The position numbers were made by a program, and so were the translations under genes. A stretch of 23,129 nucleotides of DNA, taken from the NCBI GenBank assembly GCA_902491915.1, contig CABUJL010000018.1, forward strand, positions 1-23,129, read 5' to 3'. Below, piece by piece: positions 7,669-17,470 of this stretch; within the stretch, counting starts at the first letter, position 1; every line of letters starts with the position of its first letter. This stretch comes from an uncultured Collinsella sp. (GTDB lineage: Bacteria; Actinomycetota; Coriobacteriia; Coriobacteriales; Coriobacteriaceae). The notes beneath the pieces were generated by a model. That model saw only the letters and a program-made list of their open reading frames with translations, did no database searches and was not told where the DNA came from.

Positions 7669-9174
7669 ATGGAGCGTGCAAGCGGCGTCCTCATGCCCGT
7701 CTCATCTCTGCCCGGACCATACGGAATCGGCGGCTTTGGCTGGAATGCCTACGACTTCGTCGATTTTCTCGCCTCGTGCAAACAACATTACTGGCAGATT
7801 CTGCCCCTTACGACGACCAGCTATGGCGATTCGCCCTATCAGTCGTTCTCGGCCCGCGCAGGAAACCCCAACTTTATCGACTTTGCCGAGCTTGTCGAGG
7901 CAGGGTATCTGGAGCAGCGCGATATCGATGGCGTGTATCTGGGATCCGACCCCAGCAATGTCGACTACGGTGCTATCTTTGGCGGCCGCCGTCAGATTCT
8001 CGACCGAGCCGCTGAACGCTTTGCCGCCGACAAGCCGGCCGATTTCGATGACTTTATCCAGGCCAACAAGGACTGGCTCATCCCCTACTGTGAGTTCATG
8101 ACCGTCAAAGAGGAGTGCGGTCTCAAGGCGTTTTGGGAGTGGCCCGCGGAGCTCCGCACCCGCGGCGAGGCTTCCGCCAAGGTCTGCGCCGATCATCCGG
8201 CGCGTATGCTCTACCACCAGATGACGCAGTACTTCTTCGCTCGCCAGTGGAGCCGCCTCAAGACCTATGCCAACGAGCGCGACATTCTCATCATCGGCGA
8301 CCTGCCCATCTATGTCTCGCGTGACTCCGTCGAGATGTGGGCGACACCTGAGCTCTTTAAGATCGACGCCTCCGGTAATCCCGTGAGCGTCGCCGGCACG
8401 CCGCCCGACCAGTTCTCGGCCACCGGCCAGTACTGGGGCAACCCCATCTACGACTGGGACGCCATGGAGTCCGACGGCTTCTCCTGGTGGGAGGGCCGCA
8501 TTCGCGCCGCCCTCGACATGTACGACGTCATCCGCCTGGATCACTTCCGCGGCTTCGAGGCTTATTGGGAGGTGCCGTTCTCCTCTCCCGATTCGTCCTA
8601 CGGTTCGTGGACGCAGGGTCCCGGCCTCAAGTTCTTCAAGACGCTCGAGGAAAAGCTCGGCACGCTGCCCATCATCGCCGAGGACCTGGGCTTCCTCACC
8701 CCCGGCGTCATCGACATGCGCGACAACTCGGGCTTCCCCGGCATGAAGATCCTGCAGTTTGCCTTTGAGGGCACCAACTCGTACTACCTGCCGCATAACT
8801 ACATTGCCAACACCGTCGCCTACGTGGGCACCCACGACAACGAGACGGCACGCGGTTGGTTTGAGGGAACGGCTACCCCGCGTCAGCGCGAGCAGGCAGC
8901 CCTGTACACCCATCAGCAGGCCGGCGAACCCATGACAGATGCACTCAATCGCACCATCGCCGCCAGCGTGAGCGACACGTGCATCTACACCATGCAAGAC
9001 CTGCTCAACTTGGGCAACGAGGCGCGCATCAACACCCCTGCCACGCTGGGCGGCAACTGGACCTGGCGCATGCTCGACGGCGCCATCACCCGCGAGCTCG
9101 AGCACAAACTCACTGACTGGACCGAGACCTACTTCCGCATCCCGTCGGAAGCCGAAATCGAGCTTCCTCAATAG
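7669..9174 (+). CDS. malQ: 4-alpha-glucanotransferase (amylomaltase) MalQ
   Basis: A cytoplasmic GH77 enzyme that transfers 4-alpha-glucan segments between maltodextrins and releases glucose, so short maltose units become substrates for phosphorylase. The 501-residue protein is full length. The start region 'SGVLMPVSSLPGPYGIG' is typical. Catalytic residues are Asp291 in 'IRLDHFRGF' (nucleophile), Glu338 in 'IIAEDLGFLTP' (acid/base) and Asp390 in 'GTHDNETARGW'. I chose the ATG at 7669: GGTGAG at 7656-7661 is a matching ribosome site 7 nt away, whereas in-frame TTG 7654 and GTG 7657 lie at or inside it. It is the first gene before glgP, under a promoter with a GTTTAAAC operator. Confidence 0.95.
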   Translation: MERASGVLMPVSSLPGPYGIGGFGWNAYDFVDFLASCKQHYWQILPLTTTSYGDSPYQSFSARAGNPNFIDFAELVEAGYLEQRDIDGVYLGSDPSNVDYGAIFGGRRQILDRAAERFAADKPADFDDFIQANKDWLIPYCEFMTVKEECGLKAFWEWPAELRTRGEASAKVCADHPARMLYHQMTQYFFARQWSRLKTYANERDILIIGDLPIYVSRDSVEMWATPELFKIDASGNPVSVAGTPPDQFSATGQYWGNPIYDWDAMESDGFSWWEGRIRAALDMYDVIRLDHFRGFEAYWEVPFSSPDSSYGSWTQGPGLKFFKTLEEKLGTLPIIAEDLGFLTPGVIDMRDNSGFPGMKILQFAFEGTNSYYLPHNYIANTVAYVGTHDNETARGWFEGTATPRQREQAALYTHQQAGEPMTDALNRTIAASVSDTCIYTMQDLLNLGNEARINTPATLGGNWTWRMLDGAITRELEHKLTDWTETYFRIPSEAEIELPQ

Positions 9175-9222
9175 GAGCTACCGCGCCCGACCCCACCCCA
9201 CCGTGCGGAAGCGAACGCTTTT

Positions 9223-9260
9223 CCCGCGCGAGGCCACCCCAATCCCCTCGCGCGGGCTTC
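9223..9260 (+). terminator. GC-rich hairpin between malQ and glgP
   Basis: A perfect 11-bp stem CCCGCGCGAGG/CCTCGCGCGGG (9223-9233 and 9246-9256) with a 12-nt loop is followed by CTTCTTAT, a poor U-tract. It may be a leaky terminator that lowers glgP relative to malQ, or a 3'-end stabiliser. I see no separate strong promoter for glgP in 9257-9302. Confidence 0.6.
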
Positions 9261-9302
9261 TTATGAATTGCAGACATGAAACAACCCATCACAGGAGAAA
9301 AC

Positions 9303-11570
<2,268 letters not shown>

Positions 11571-11596
11571 TTTCGTTTCCTTTACCCATCCTCTTG

Positions 11597-11630
11597 AAAG
11601 CGGAGTCGTGGCAACGCGGCTCCGCTTTTT
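11597..11630 (+). terminator. intrinsic terminator of malQ-glgP
   Basis: A 12-bp stem (AAAGCGGAGTCG at 11597-11608 with CGGCTCCGCTTT at 11617-11628, one G-U pair) and an 8-nt loop is followed by a T run ending at 11630. It lies 27 nt after the glgP stop. Confidence 0.9.
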
Positions 11631-11670
11631 GTGCCCGCACGCTACCCTGTGACCCGACTCGACCAAACAA

Positions 11671-11887
11671 TCTCGATCTGTAACAGCTACTCGGTAAAAA
11701 CGGCCCCAGCTGTTACAGATTGAGACATACCGGCCCCTCCCCTTGGGTTTATCTCAATCTGTAACATCTAGCAGCTGAAATTCACCTTTGGTGTTACAGA
11801 TTTAGATGAAATGGTTAGCTCAGCGGAACCGTCTCGATCTGTAACATCTAACGTCCGAAATCGGCCCTACCCGTTACAGATCGAGAC
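11671..11887. repeat. array of six 15-nt repeats in alternating orientation, 40-bp period
   Basis: The 15-mer TCTCRATCTGTAACA occurs at 11671, 11752 and 11832 in plus orientation and at 11711, 11792 and 11872 in minus orientation, with at most one or two differences. Start-to-start distances are 40, 41, 40, 40 and 40 bp, and the spacers are 25, 26, 25, 25 and 25 nt. Each plus/minus pair makes a 55-nt hairpin with a 25-nt loop. The three loops share CTA at loop positions 2-4, AAA at 12-14 and CC at 19-20. No gene lies inside; the array fills the convergent gap between the glgP and msmK terminators. I do not recognise it as a known element. Confidence 0.9.
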
Positions 11888-11910
11888 AAACGACCGGTCA
11901 GACAGTCCCG

Positions 11911-11958
11911 GCACAAAGAAAGGCTCCCCTCTCGCCCAGTGGACGGGAGGGGAGCCTT
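11911..11958 (-). terminator. intrinsic terminator of the malEFG-msmK operon
   Basis: A perfect 12-bp stem AAGGCTCCCCTC/GAGGGGAGCCTT (11920-11931 and 11947-11958). Read on the minus strand it is followed by TCTTTGTG, a usable U-tract. It lies about 70 nt beyond the stop of the ATPase gene. Confidence 0.8.
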
Positions 11959-12026
11959 ATATGTGACCGCGGCAAAAGGATGGCAATACCGCAGTCGCCC
12001 AAAGGGAGGGCCTGGATGCACCGGGC

Positions 12027-13226
12027 CTAGATAAGGTTCTTGCCAGAGACCTTATCGAAGAGGTGGGTCGCGTTCTTCTCGAACTTGAACCAGATGGTGT
12101 CGCCCGCCTTGAGCGCACCCTTGGCCTCGAGGTCGACGACGGGGATAATCAGGACAAACTGGCCGTCGGGAGCGGTCACGTGGACATGCTCGGTCGAGCC
12201 CATGAGCTCGGTCACCTCGACGGTACCCTGGAGCGCGCCCTCCTCGCCCTTGTCGGCAAGCAGGATCTGCTCGGGACGCACGCCGGCCGTAATCTCCTTC
12301 ACGTCGCCGCCGTCCCAGTTGAGGGCAAGCTGAGCGCAAGTCTCGGGGGCGAGTGCCACGTTCATATCCTCGGTCTTGACGGTAAAGCCGTTGCCCGAGC
12401 GCACCAGCTGGGCATCGAAGAAGTTCATCTGCGGCACGCCGATGAAGCCGGCGACGAAGATGTTCGCGGGATGGTTGAAGACCTCCTGCGGCGTGGCGAT
12501 CTGCTGGACAACGCCGTCCTTCATGACCACGATGCGGTCGCCAAGGGTCATGGCCTCGGTCTGGTCGTGAGTAACGTAGATGAAGGTGCCCTTGATTTCG
12601 TGACGTAGCTTAATGAGCTCGGCTCGCATCTGGTTACGCAGCTTGGCGTCCAGGTTGGACAGCGGCTCGTCCATCAGGAAAACCTTGGGGTCACGCACGA
12701 TGGCGCGGCCGATAGCGACACGCTGGCGCTGGCCGCCCGAAAGCGCCTTGGGCTTACGGTCGAGGTACTCGGTAATGCCCAGAATCTCGGCAGCAGAGCG
12801 AACTTTGCGGTCGATCTCGTCCTTGGGGACCTTCTTGAGCTCGAGCGTAAACGCCATGTTCTCGTACACCGTCATATTGGGGTACAGAGCATAGCTCTGG
12901 AACACCATGGCGATGTCGCGGTCCTTGGGCGCCACGTCGTTGACGCGCTTGCCGTCGATGAGCACGTCGCCCGAGGTAATGTCCTCCAGGCCGGCGACCA
13001 TGCGCATCGTCGTGGACTTACCGCAGCCAGAGGGGCCAACGAGGACGACGAACTCCTGGTCGTGAACGGTGAGGTTGAAGTCCTCTACAGCGAGCACACC
13101 GTCCTCGGTAACCTTGAGGTTGTGCTTCTTCTCCTCGGTCTTCTTCTTTTTGCCAAAGAAGCCTTTCTTTTTTGACTCGTTGTTGGGATACACCTTCTGA
13201 ACATGTTTGAGAACAATCTCGGCCAT
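12027..13226 (-). CDS. msmK: ABC sugar importer ATPase, MsmK/UgpC family
   Basis: The ATP-hydrolysing subunit of a CUT1 carbohydrate importer, which would drive MalFG from the cytoplasmic face. In 399 residues it has Walker A GPSGCGKST (64-72), Q-loop Gln110, signature LSGGQ (162-166), Walker B VFLMDE (182-187) and the H-loop His220. A C-terminal TOBE/MOI regulatory domain runs from about residue 240. Residues 17-38 are a Lys/Glu-rich insertion before the A-loop strand that shorter MsmK/MalK proteins lack; I recall similar insertions in Firmicutes relatives. ATG 13226 has AAAGGTAG upstream. It is last in the malEFG operon, 68 nt after malG, and such ATPases are often shared by several importers. 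Confidence 0.93.
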   Translation of the reverse strand: MAEIVLKHVQKVYPNNESKKKGFFGKKKKTEEKKHNLKVTEDGVLAVEDFNLTVHDQEFVVLVGPSGCGKSTTMRMVAGLEDITSGDVLIDGKRVNDVAPKDRDIAMVFQSYALYPNMTVYENMAFTLELKKVPKDEIDRKVRSAAEILGITEYLDRKPKALSGGQRQRVAIGRAIVRDPKVFLMDEPLSNLDAKLRNQMRAELIKLRHEIKGTFIYVTHDQTEAMTLGDRIVVMKDGVVQQIATPQEVFNHPANIFVAGFIGVPQMNFFDAQLVRSGNGFTVKTEDMNVALAPETCAQLALNWDGGDVKEITAGVRPEQILLADKGEEGALQGTVEVTELMGSTEHVHVTAPDGQFVLIIPVVDLEAKGALKAGDTIWFKFEKNATHLFDKVSGKNLI

Positions 13227-13247
13227 GTCTCTACCTTTCGATATGCG

Positions 13248-13269
13248 GCGGCGCGCTGAGGGGCGCCGC
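13248..13269 (-). repeat. hairpin between malG and msmK
   Basis: A 7-bp GC stem GCGGCGC/GCGCCGC with an 8-nt loop and no U-tract lies in the 68-nt gap. It may protect upstream mRNA or tune expression of the ATPase gene. Confidence 0.5.
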
Positions 13270-13294
13270 AGAAACTTGCAAAACAGTTACGGCA

Positions 13295-14134
13295 TCAGCC
13301 CTTGACGGCACCTGCCACCACGCCGTCGATGATGTACTTCTGACAGAGGATGTACATGATGACGATGGGGATAACGACCATCATGATGCAGGCCATCATG
13401 GGGCCGAGCTCGACGTGGCCGTAGCCGCCGCGGAAGTACTGGATCAAGATAGGAATGGTCTTGTACTTGGTGGAGTCGAGTGTAAGGTAGGGCAGCAGAT
13501 AGTCGTTCCAGACCCACATGGTCTCGAGGATGCCGACCGAAAGATAGGTGGGCTTCATGATGGGAAGGACGATCTTAAAGAACACCTGGACCGGGTTGCA
13601 GCCGTCGATCATGGCCGCCTCTTCGATCTCGAGCGGAATGTTCTTTACAAAGCCGGCGAACATAAAGACCGCCAAGCCCGCGCCAAAGCCGAGGTAGATA
13701 AAGCAGATGTTGAACGGCGTGTTGAAGCCGATGCGGTCCGCCAAATTGGACAGCGTGAACATGAGCATCTGGAAGGGCACGACCATCGAGAAGACGAACA
13801 GGTAATAGAAGAAGTTCGAGATCTTGCTGTTGACGCGCACTACGTACCAAGCACACATGGAGCAGCACACCAGAATCAGCACGACCGACGTGACCGTAAT
13901 GATGAGCGAGTACATAAATGCCGAGGCAAAGCCCTGCTCGTTAAGGGCATGCATGTAGTTTGCGAGGCCGTTGAACGTCTCGGGCGTGAGCAGATCGAAT
14001 GCCGTGGTGGTGCTGATTGCAGTTGCCTTTTTAAAGGAATTGAGCGCAATCATGAACACGGGGTAGATCCACGCGAGCGACAGAATCGTAAAGAAAATCG
14101 AGAGCGCGCGGTTGATAACCTTATCGCGTTTCAT
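13295..14134 (-). CDS. malG: maltodextrin ABC importer permease, MalG type
   Basis: A 279-residue inner-membrane permease of the CUT1 family. An N-terminal transmembrane helix is at about residues 12-32 and five more follow. The cytoplasmic EAA loop 'EEAAMIDGCNPVQVFFKIVLP' near residues 190-210 contacts the ATPase. The start overlaps the malF stop by one base (TAATG), and a very strong AAGGAGGTG site lies in the malF 3' end, so the two permeases are translationally coupled in equal amounts. The substrate is inferred from the neighbours (malQ, glgP) and not from the permease sequence itself. Confidence 0.9.
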   Translation of the reverse strand: MKRDKVINRALSIFFTILSLAWIYPVFMIALNSFKKATAISTTTAFDLLTPETFNGLANYMHALNEQGFASAFMYSLIITVTSVVLILVCCSMCAWYVVRVNSKISNFFYYLFVFSMVVPFQMLMFTLSNLADRIGFNTPFNICFIYLGFGAGLAVFMFAGFVKNIPLEIEEAAMIDGCNPVQVFFKIVLPIMKPTYLSVGILETMWVWNDYLLPYLTLDSTKYKTIPILIQYFRGGYGHVELGPMMACIMMVVIPIVIMYILCQKYIIDGVVAGAVKG

Positions 14135-14988
14135 TACTGCTGCACCTCCTTGGACCTCGTGGCCTTAAGCTGAATCATGGAGATGGCTACGACCAGGATG
14201 CAGAAGATAACCGCCTTGGCCTGACCGATGCCCTGCCATGCGATACCGGCACGCGAATAGAACGTGTTGTAGATGTTCAGGGCGAGCATCTCGGTGGAGT
14301 GCGCGGGAGCGCCGCCGGTAAGGGCAAGGTTCTGGTCGAACAGCTTAAAGCCGTTGGTGATGGACAGGAACAGGCAGATGGTGATGGTCGGCATCAGGTT
14401 AGGGATCTTAACCTTCCAAAACGTCTGCCATGCCGTGGCACCGTCGACCTTGGCGGCCTCGATGTAGTCGGACGGAATGGACTGCAGACCAGCGATGTAG
14501 ATAATCATCATGTAGCCGACCTGCTGCCACAGGGTCAGGATGATAAGGCCCCAGAAGCCAGCAGCAGAGTTAAGGGCGATGAGCTGGGCGCCCACGTTGG
14601 AGAGCAGGCAGTTGATCAGAATCTGCCAGATGTAGCCCAGCACGATGCCGCCGATCAGGTTAGGCATAAAGAAGATCGTACGGAAGATGTTGGTGCCCTT
14701 GAGCGCTTTGCGGGTGAGCGCCTGCGCGATGGCGAGGGCGATCACGTTGATGAGCACCGTCGACAGGAAGGCAAACGCCACGGTAAAGAAGAACGACGTG
14801 GCAAACTGCGGATCGGACAGTGCGCGCACGTAGTTCTCGATACCGACAAAGTGCGTGTTGTTGATGGTAATAAACTGGCAGAACGAGAGATAGAAACCCT
14901 GGATAAAGGGGATCACGAACCCGATCATAAACGCCAGACACGTGGGCAGCATAAAGAGCGGCCACCAGCGCTTGAGTGCTTTGCCCAT
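14134..14988 (-). CDS. malF: maltodextrin ABC importer permease, MalF type
   Basis: A 284-residue CUT1 permease, the partner of MalG in the membrane channel. It has six predicted transmembrane helices, starting with 'WWPLFMLPTCLAFMIGFVIP', and the EAA loop 'YIEAAKVDGATAWQTFWKVKI' near residues 190-210. It lacks the long extra N-terminal part of enterobacterial MalF, which is usual in Gram-positive bacteria. ATG 14988 has AAAGGA 7 nt upstream. It lies 87 nt downstream of malE, with a stable hairpin in between, and overlaps malG by one base. Confidence 0.91.
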   Translation of the reverse strand: MGKALKRWWPLFMLPTCLAFMIGFVIPFIQGFYLSFCQFITINNTHFVGIENYVRALSDPQFATSFFFTVAFAFLSTVLINVIALAIAQALTRKALKGTNIFRTIFFMPNLIGGIVLGYIWQILINCLLSNVGAQLIALNSAAGFWGLIILTLWQQVGYMMIIYIAGLQSIPSDYIEAAKVDGATAWQTFWKVKIPNLMPTITICLFLSITNGFKLFDQNLALTGGAPAHSTEMLALNIYNTFYSRAGIAWQGIGQAKAVIFCILVVAISMIQLKATRSKEVQQ

Positions 14989-15008
14989 AGAAGGGTCCTT
15001 TCAATATG

Positions 15009-15044
15009 CAGGGGGCGGGCAAACCAACGTCTGCCCGCCCCCTG
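15009..15044 (-). repeat. stable hairpin between malE and malF
   Basis: A perfect 13-bp stem CAGGGGGCGGGCA/TGCCCGCCCCCTG with a 10-nt loop and no U-tract, 31 nt after malE and just before the malF ribosome site. In other bacteria intergenic hairpins after malE protect its mRNA and keep the binding protein in excess over the permeases; the same role is inferred here. Confidence 0.75.
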
Positions 15045-15075
15045 TCGCTAATCAGATAGCTTGGGCAGCAACTGC

Positions 15076-16392
15076 TTACTCGGAAGCAGCCTTCTCGGTC
15101 TTCCAGCCATCGACGAAGGCGTTCTTGACGCCGTCCCACTTGCTGTTGTCGGCAGCATAGGCGATCAGAGCCTGCTTGAGGTTCTTCTTCCACTCCTCAG
15201 AGGGGATGTAAACGAAGTCCCAAGCGACGGTCTTCTTGCCGTCCTTGGCCATGGCAACGGCCTGCTGCGAGAAGACGTTGGTGGTCTCCTTAGCGCTCTT
15301 GAACGGGGCAGTCAGACCCATCTTGTCAGCGATGATGCTGGTGGCGGTGTCAGAAGTGACGCACCAATACATGAAGTCCTCGGTGGCCTTCTGGGCATCC
15401 TCGGAAGCCTGGGAGCTGACGCACCAGTAGTTCTCGCCGCCGGAGCACAGGCCCTGGTTCTCCTCGCCGTCGACACCGATGTAGATCGGCATCATGCCAA
15501 TCTGATCGTCGGTCATGCCGGCCTTGGTGAGGTCAGAGTAAGCCCAGGAGCCGTTCTGATAGAAGACGGCCTTGCCGGTTGCGAACTCGTTGGTGGCGTC
15601 GTCGCCGGTCTTGGAGGCAAGCTGCGAAGGATCGCAGGTGGAGTCGGTGATGTACAGGTCGAAAATCTGCTTGAAGTTGTCGAGATACTCGCCCTTGATC
15701 TCGTCGTCCTCCTGATTGTGCTCCTTCTCGAACTCGTAGTAGAGCGGGAGGTTGGCGAGGTGGGTGGTATAGCGCCAGCTGGAGGAGTCATCCATGCCAG
15801 CAGAAGTGAAGGCACCCTCAATGCCAAGCTCGTCCTTGCGGGCCTGGATGTCGTCGGCGCAAGCCTTCAGCTTGTCGAAGGAGTTGATGTCCTCGGCCTT
15901 GTAGCCAGCCTTCTCGAGCAGCTGCTTGTTGTAGATGATGCCGTAGCTCTCCTGGACCCAGTCGATACCCAGATCCTTGCCATCGGACTGCAGAGCCAGG
16001 GAGTCGTCAATGAGCTCACCGCGGAGCTTGGTATCGGACAGGTCGGCGCAGTAATCCTTCCAGTTCTTAAGACCGGTGGGGCCGTTGACCTGGAACAGGG
16101 TCGGAGCGGAGCTCTTGGACATCTCGGACTTGAGCTTTTCCTCGTAGGTGTTGGAGGCGGCGGTCACGATCTTGACCTCGACGCCCTTCTCCTTCTTATA
16201 GGCCTTGGCGATCTCCTTCCACTCCTTGTCGACCTCGGGCTTGAATTGGAGGAAGTAGACCTCGGCAGCGTCACCAGAAGCAGAGGAGCCGGAGCCGGCA
16301 GAACCGCCGCAGCCCACGAGACCCAGACCAAGAACCGCAGCCGCGGAACCAGCAAAGCCCAGGAACTGCCTTCTGCTCATTTCGTTCTTCAT
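15076..16392 (-). CDS. malE: maltodextrin-binding lipoprotein, MalE type
   Basis: The extracellular solute-binding protein of a CUT1 importer, 438 residues, which captures oligosaccharide and delivers it to MalFG. The N-terminus carries both a twin-arginine motif (SRRQFLG, residues 6-12) and a lipobox ending LVGC, with Cys28 as the lipidated residue, followed by a Gly/Ser linker. It is therefore probably a Tat-exported lipoprotein. The body has the family pattern 'YFLQFKPEVDKEWKEIAKAY' and 'FQVNGPTGLKNWKDYC'. I chose ATG 16392 (AAAGGGTGG 6 nt upstream) over GTG 16410. It has its own promoter region with two GntR-type operators and leads the malEFG-msmK operon. Confidence 0.92.
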   Translation of the reverse strand: MKNEMSRRQFLGFAGSAAAVLGLGLVGCGGSAGSGSSASGDAAEVYFLQFKPEVDKEWKEIAKAYKKEKGVEVKIVTAASNTYEEKLKSEMSKSSAPTLFQVNGPTGLKNWKDYCADLSDTKLRGELIDDSLALQSDGKDLGIDWVQESYGIIYNKQLLEKAGYKAEDINSFDKLKACADDIQARKDELGIEGAFTSAGMDDSSSWRYTTHLANLPLYYEFEKEHNQEDDEIKGEYLDNFKQIFDLYITDSTCDPSQLASKTGDDATNEFATGKAVFYQNGSWAYSDLTKAGMTDDQIGMMPIYIGVDGEENQGLCSGGENYWCVSSQASEDAQKATEDFMYWCVTSDTATSIIADKMGLTAPFKSAKETTNVFSQQAVAMAKDGKKTVAWDFVYIPSEEWKKNLKQALIAYAADNSKWDGVKNAFVDGWKTEKAASE

Positions 16393-16473
16393 TACAATCC
16401 ACCCTTTCACACCGTGGCGACACCCTTTGCCGCCGCCTTCGGAGATTGGCTCGGGGACTTTGCCCCTTTTGCT

Positions 16474-16512
16474 GATTTGTACAATACGCTATTTGGCTAG
16501 TTGTTTGAACAA
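16474..16512 (-). promoter_or_regulatory. malE promoter and proximal operator
   Basis: On the minus strand TATTGT lies about 20 nt past the palindrome TTGTTTGAACAA (16501-16512, core GTTTGAAC 16503-16510). The operator therefore covers the -35 region, where binding would repress malE. The exact -35 is not clear. Confidence 0.6.
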
Positions 16513-16575
16513 GTATTACTAGAGCGGTAGAAAAACTTCGGTGAACGGTAATTTCAACTTGATACTTGACAAGTT

Positions 16576-16587
16576 TTGTATAAACAA
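16576..16587. promoter_or_regulatory. distal malE operator
   Basis: The palindrome TTGTATAAACAA (core GTATAAAC 16578-16585) lies with its centre 75 bp from the proximal site, near seven helical turns. It lies between the malE promoter and the gntR terminator, so it can only serve malE. The pair would allow cooperative binding or looping. Confidence 0.6.
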
Positions 16588-16606
16588 TTATTTGTTATCG
16601 AATGCA

Positions 16607-16660
16607 GAGAAAACGCCCGGTCAAGCCGATGCATCGTCGGTTTGACCGGGCGTTTTCTCT
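16607..16660. terminator. long bidirectional terminator after the GntR gene
   Basis: An 18-bp perfect stem (16607-16624 with 16642-16659), extended inside by CCGA/TCGG, carries its T-runs within the arms (GCGTTTTCTCT on both strands). It ends the GntR transcript before the malE promoter and would also stop plus-strand reading. Confidence 0.85.
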
Positions 16661-16698
16661 TTGAGGGCATGAGTCTCGTCAGGCTGCGAGCTAGCCGG

Positions 16699-17418
16699 CT
16701 ATCGCTTGGAGTTGACGCGGTAGTGGAAAATCTCGGGATGCGTGCGGGCATGCGTGACCTCGAACAAGATGCCGTCCGAGGTGTACGACTGGCTCTCCAT
16801 GACGGCAACGCAGTTGTATTTGCCAAGGTCAAGATAGCTGCAGTCCTCATCGTTGGCAAGCTCGACGCTCACCGTACGGCGACTCGCCATCACTTTGACG
16901 CCGCGTTTGTGCTCCAGATAGTCGTAAATTGACTTTGCGGCGATCTCGGGCGTCAGGCCCTTGGCGATCGACTCCAGAAAATAGCCGTGGTCCACCTGGC
17001 GAGCGCTACCGTTAAGGCTACGGACGCGCACCACGCGAATCAACTCCTCGCCCACCTTAAAGCCCAGGTGACGAGAGAGTTGCTCGGTGCAAATCAAATG
17101 CTCAAAAGACTTAACGTCCGTCGATGCAACGGCATTGTTGCGCTTTGCAAATTCGCCAAACGACTCAACCTCTTCGAGTGCGCCCAACATGTCGGTTTCG
17201 CCCTTAAGCCAAATAACGCGCACGCCCTTGCCGTGTATGGGCTGCACAAACATCCCGTCGGCCAGCATGCTCAAAGCGCGGCGGACGGTATTGCGCGTGC
17301 AGCCAAATTCCGCGGTCAGCTCGGCTTCGGTTGGCAGCATCTCCTGAAACGCATAGGTCCCGTTGATGATGCGCGAACGGATCTCGCGGTAGATTCCTTC
17401 GTAAATCGCTTTTGGCAT
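16699..17418 (-). CDS. GntR-family regulator with UTRA domain, TreR-like; probable alpha-glucoside repressor
   Basis: A 239-residue GntR/HutC repressor. The winged helix spans about residues 5-72 (LPTEAELTAEFGCTRNTVRR, then 'QPIHGKGVRVI'), and a UTRA effector domain follows at about 85-230. The layout resembles TreR, which binds a disaccharide phosphate. ATG 17418 has GAGGTGA upstream. A GTTTAAAC palindrome at 17473-17480 overlaps its likely -35, so it probably represses itself. The same palindrome occurs at the malQ, malE and PTS promoters, so I infer that this protein controls all of them. The family is certain; the target set is inferred from the shared sites and position. Confidence 0.88.
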   Translation of the reverse strand: MPKAIYEGIYREIRSRIINGTYAFQEMLPTEAELTAEFGCTRNTVRRALSMLADGMFVQPIHGKGVRVIWLKGETDMLGALEEVESFGEFAKRNNAVASTDVKSFEHLICTEQLSRHLGFKVGEELIRVVRVRSLNGSARQVDHGYFLESIAKGLTPEIAAKSIYDYLEHKRGVKVMASRRTVSVELANDEDCSYLDLGKYNCVAVMESQSYTSDGILFEVTHARTHPEIFHYRVNSKR

Positions 17419-17470
17419 GATTTCACCTCTAATGAATATGTATGGCTAGGCACGATAGCATTTCTTAAAG

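Noticed and set aside
7702..9171. Long minus-strand open frame opposite malQ
   Set aside because: Arises from GC-rich codon bias; no motifs, while malQ shows all catalytic residues.
11813..11826. tRNA D-arm-like string GGTTAGCTCAGCGG
   Set aside because: It lies in a spacer of the 40-bp array with no acceptor, anticodon or T-arm around it; a chance match.
11671..11887. CRISPR array
   Set aside because: The repeats are only 15 nt, alternate in orientation and come with no cas genes; spacers of 25 nt lie inside hairpin loops. Regular spacing alone does not make it CRISPR.
12005..12028. Second small dyad (GGGCCT/CCGGGCC) at the end of msmK as a terminator
   Set aside because: Weak pairing and no U-tract; the clear terminator lies at 11911-11958.
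15061..16500. Long plus-strand open frame antisense to malE
   Set aside because: The translation is a Leu/Val/Gly-rich shadow of the malE frame with no ribosome site or domain; malE on the minus strand has a signal peptide, lipobox and family motifs.
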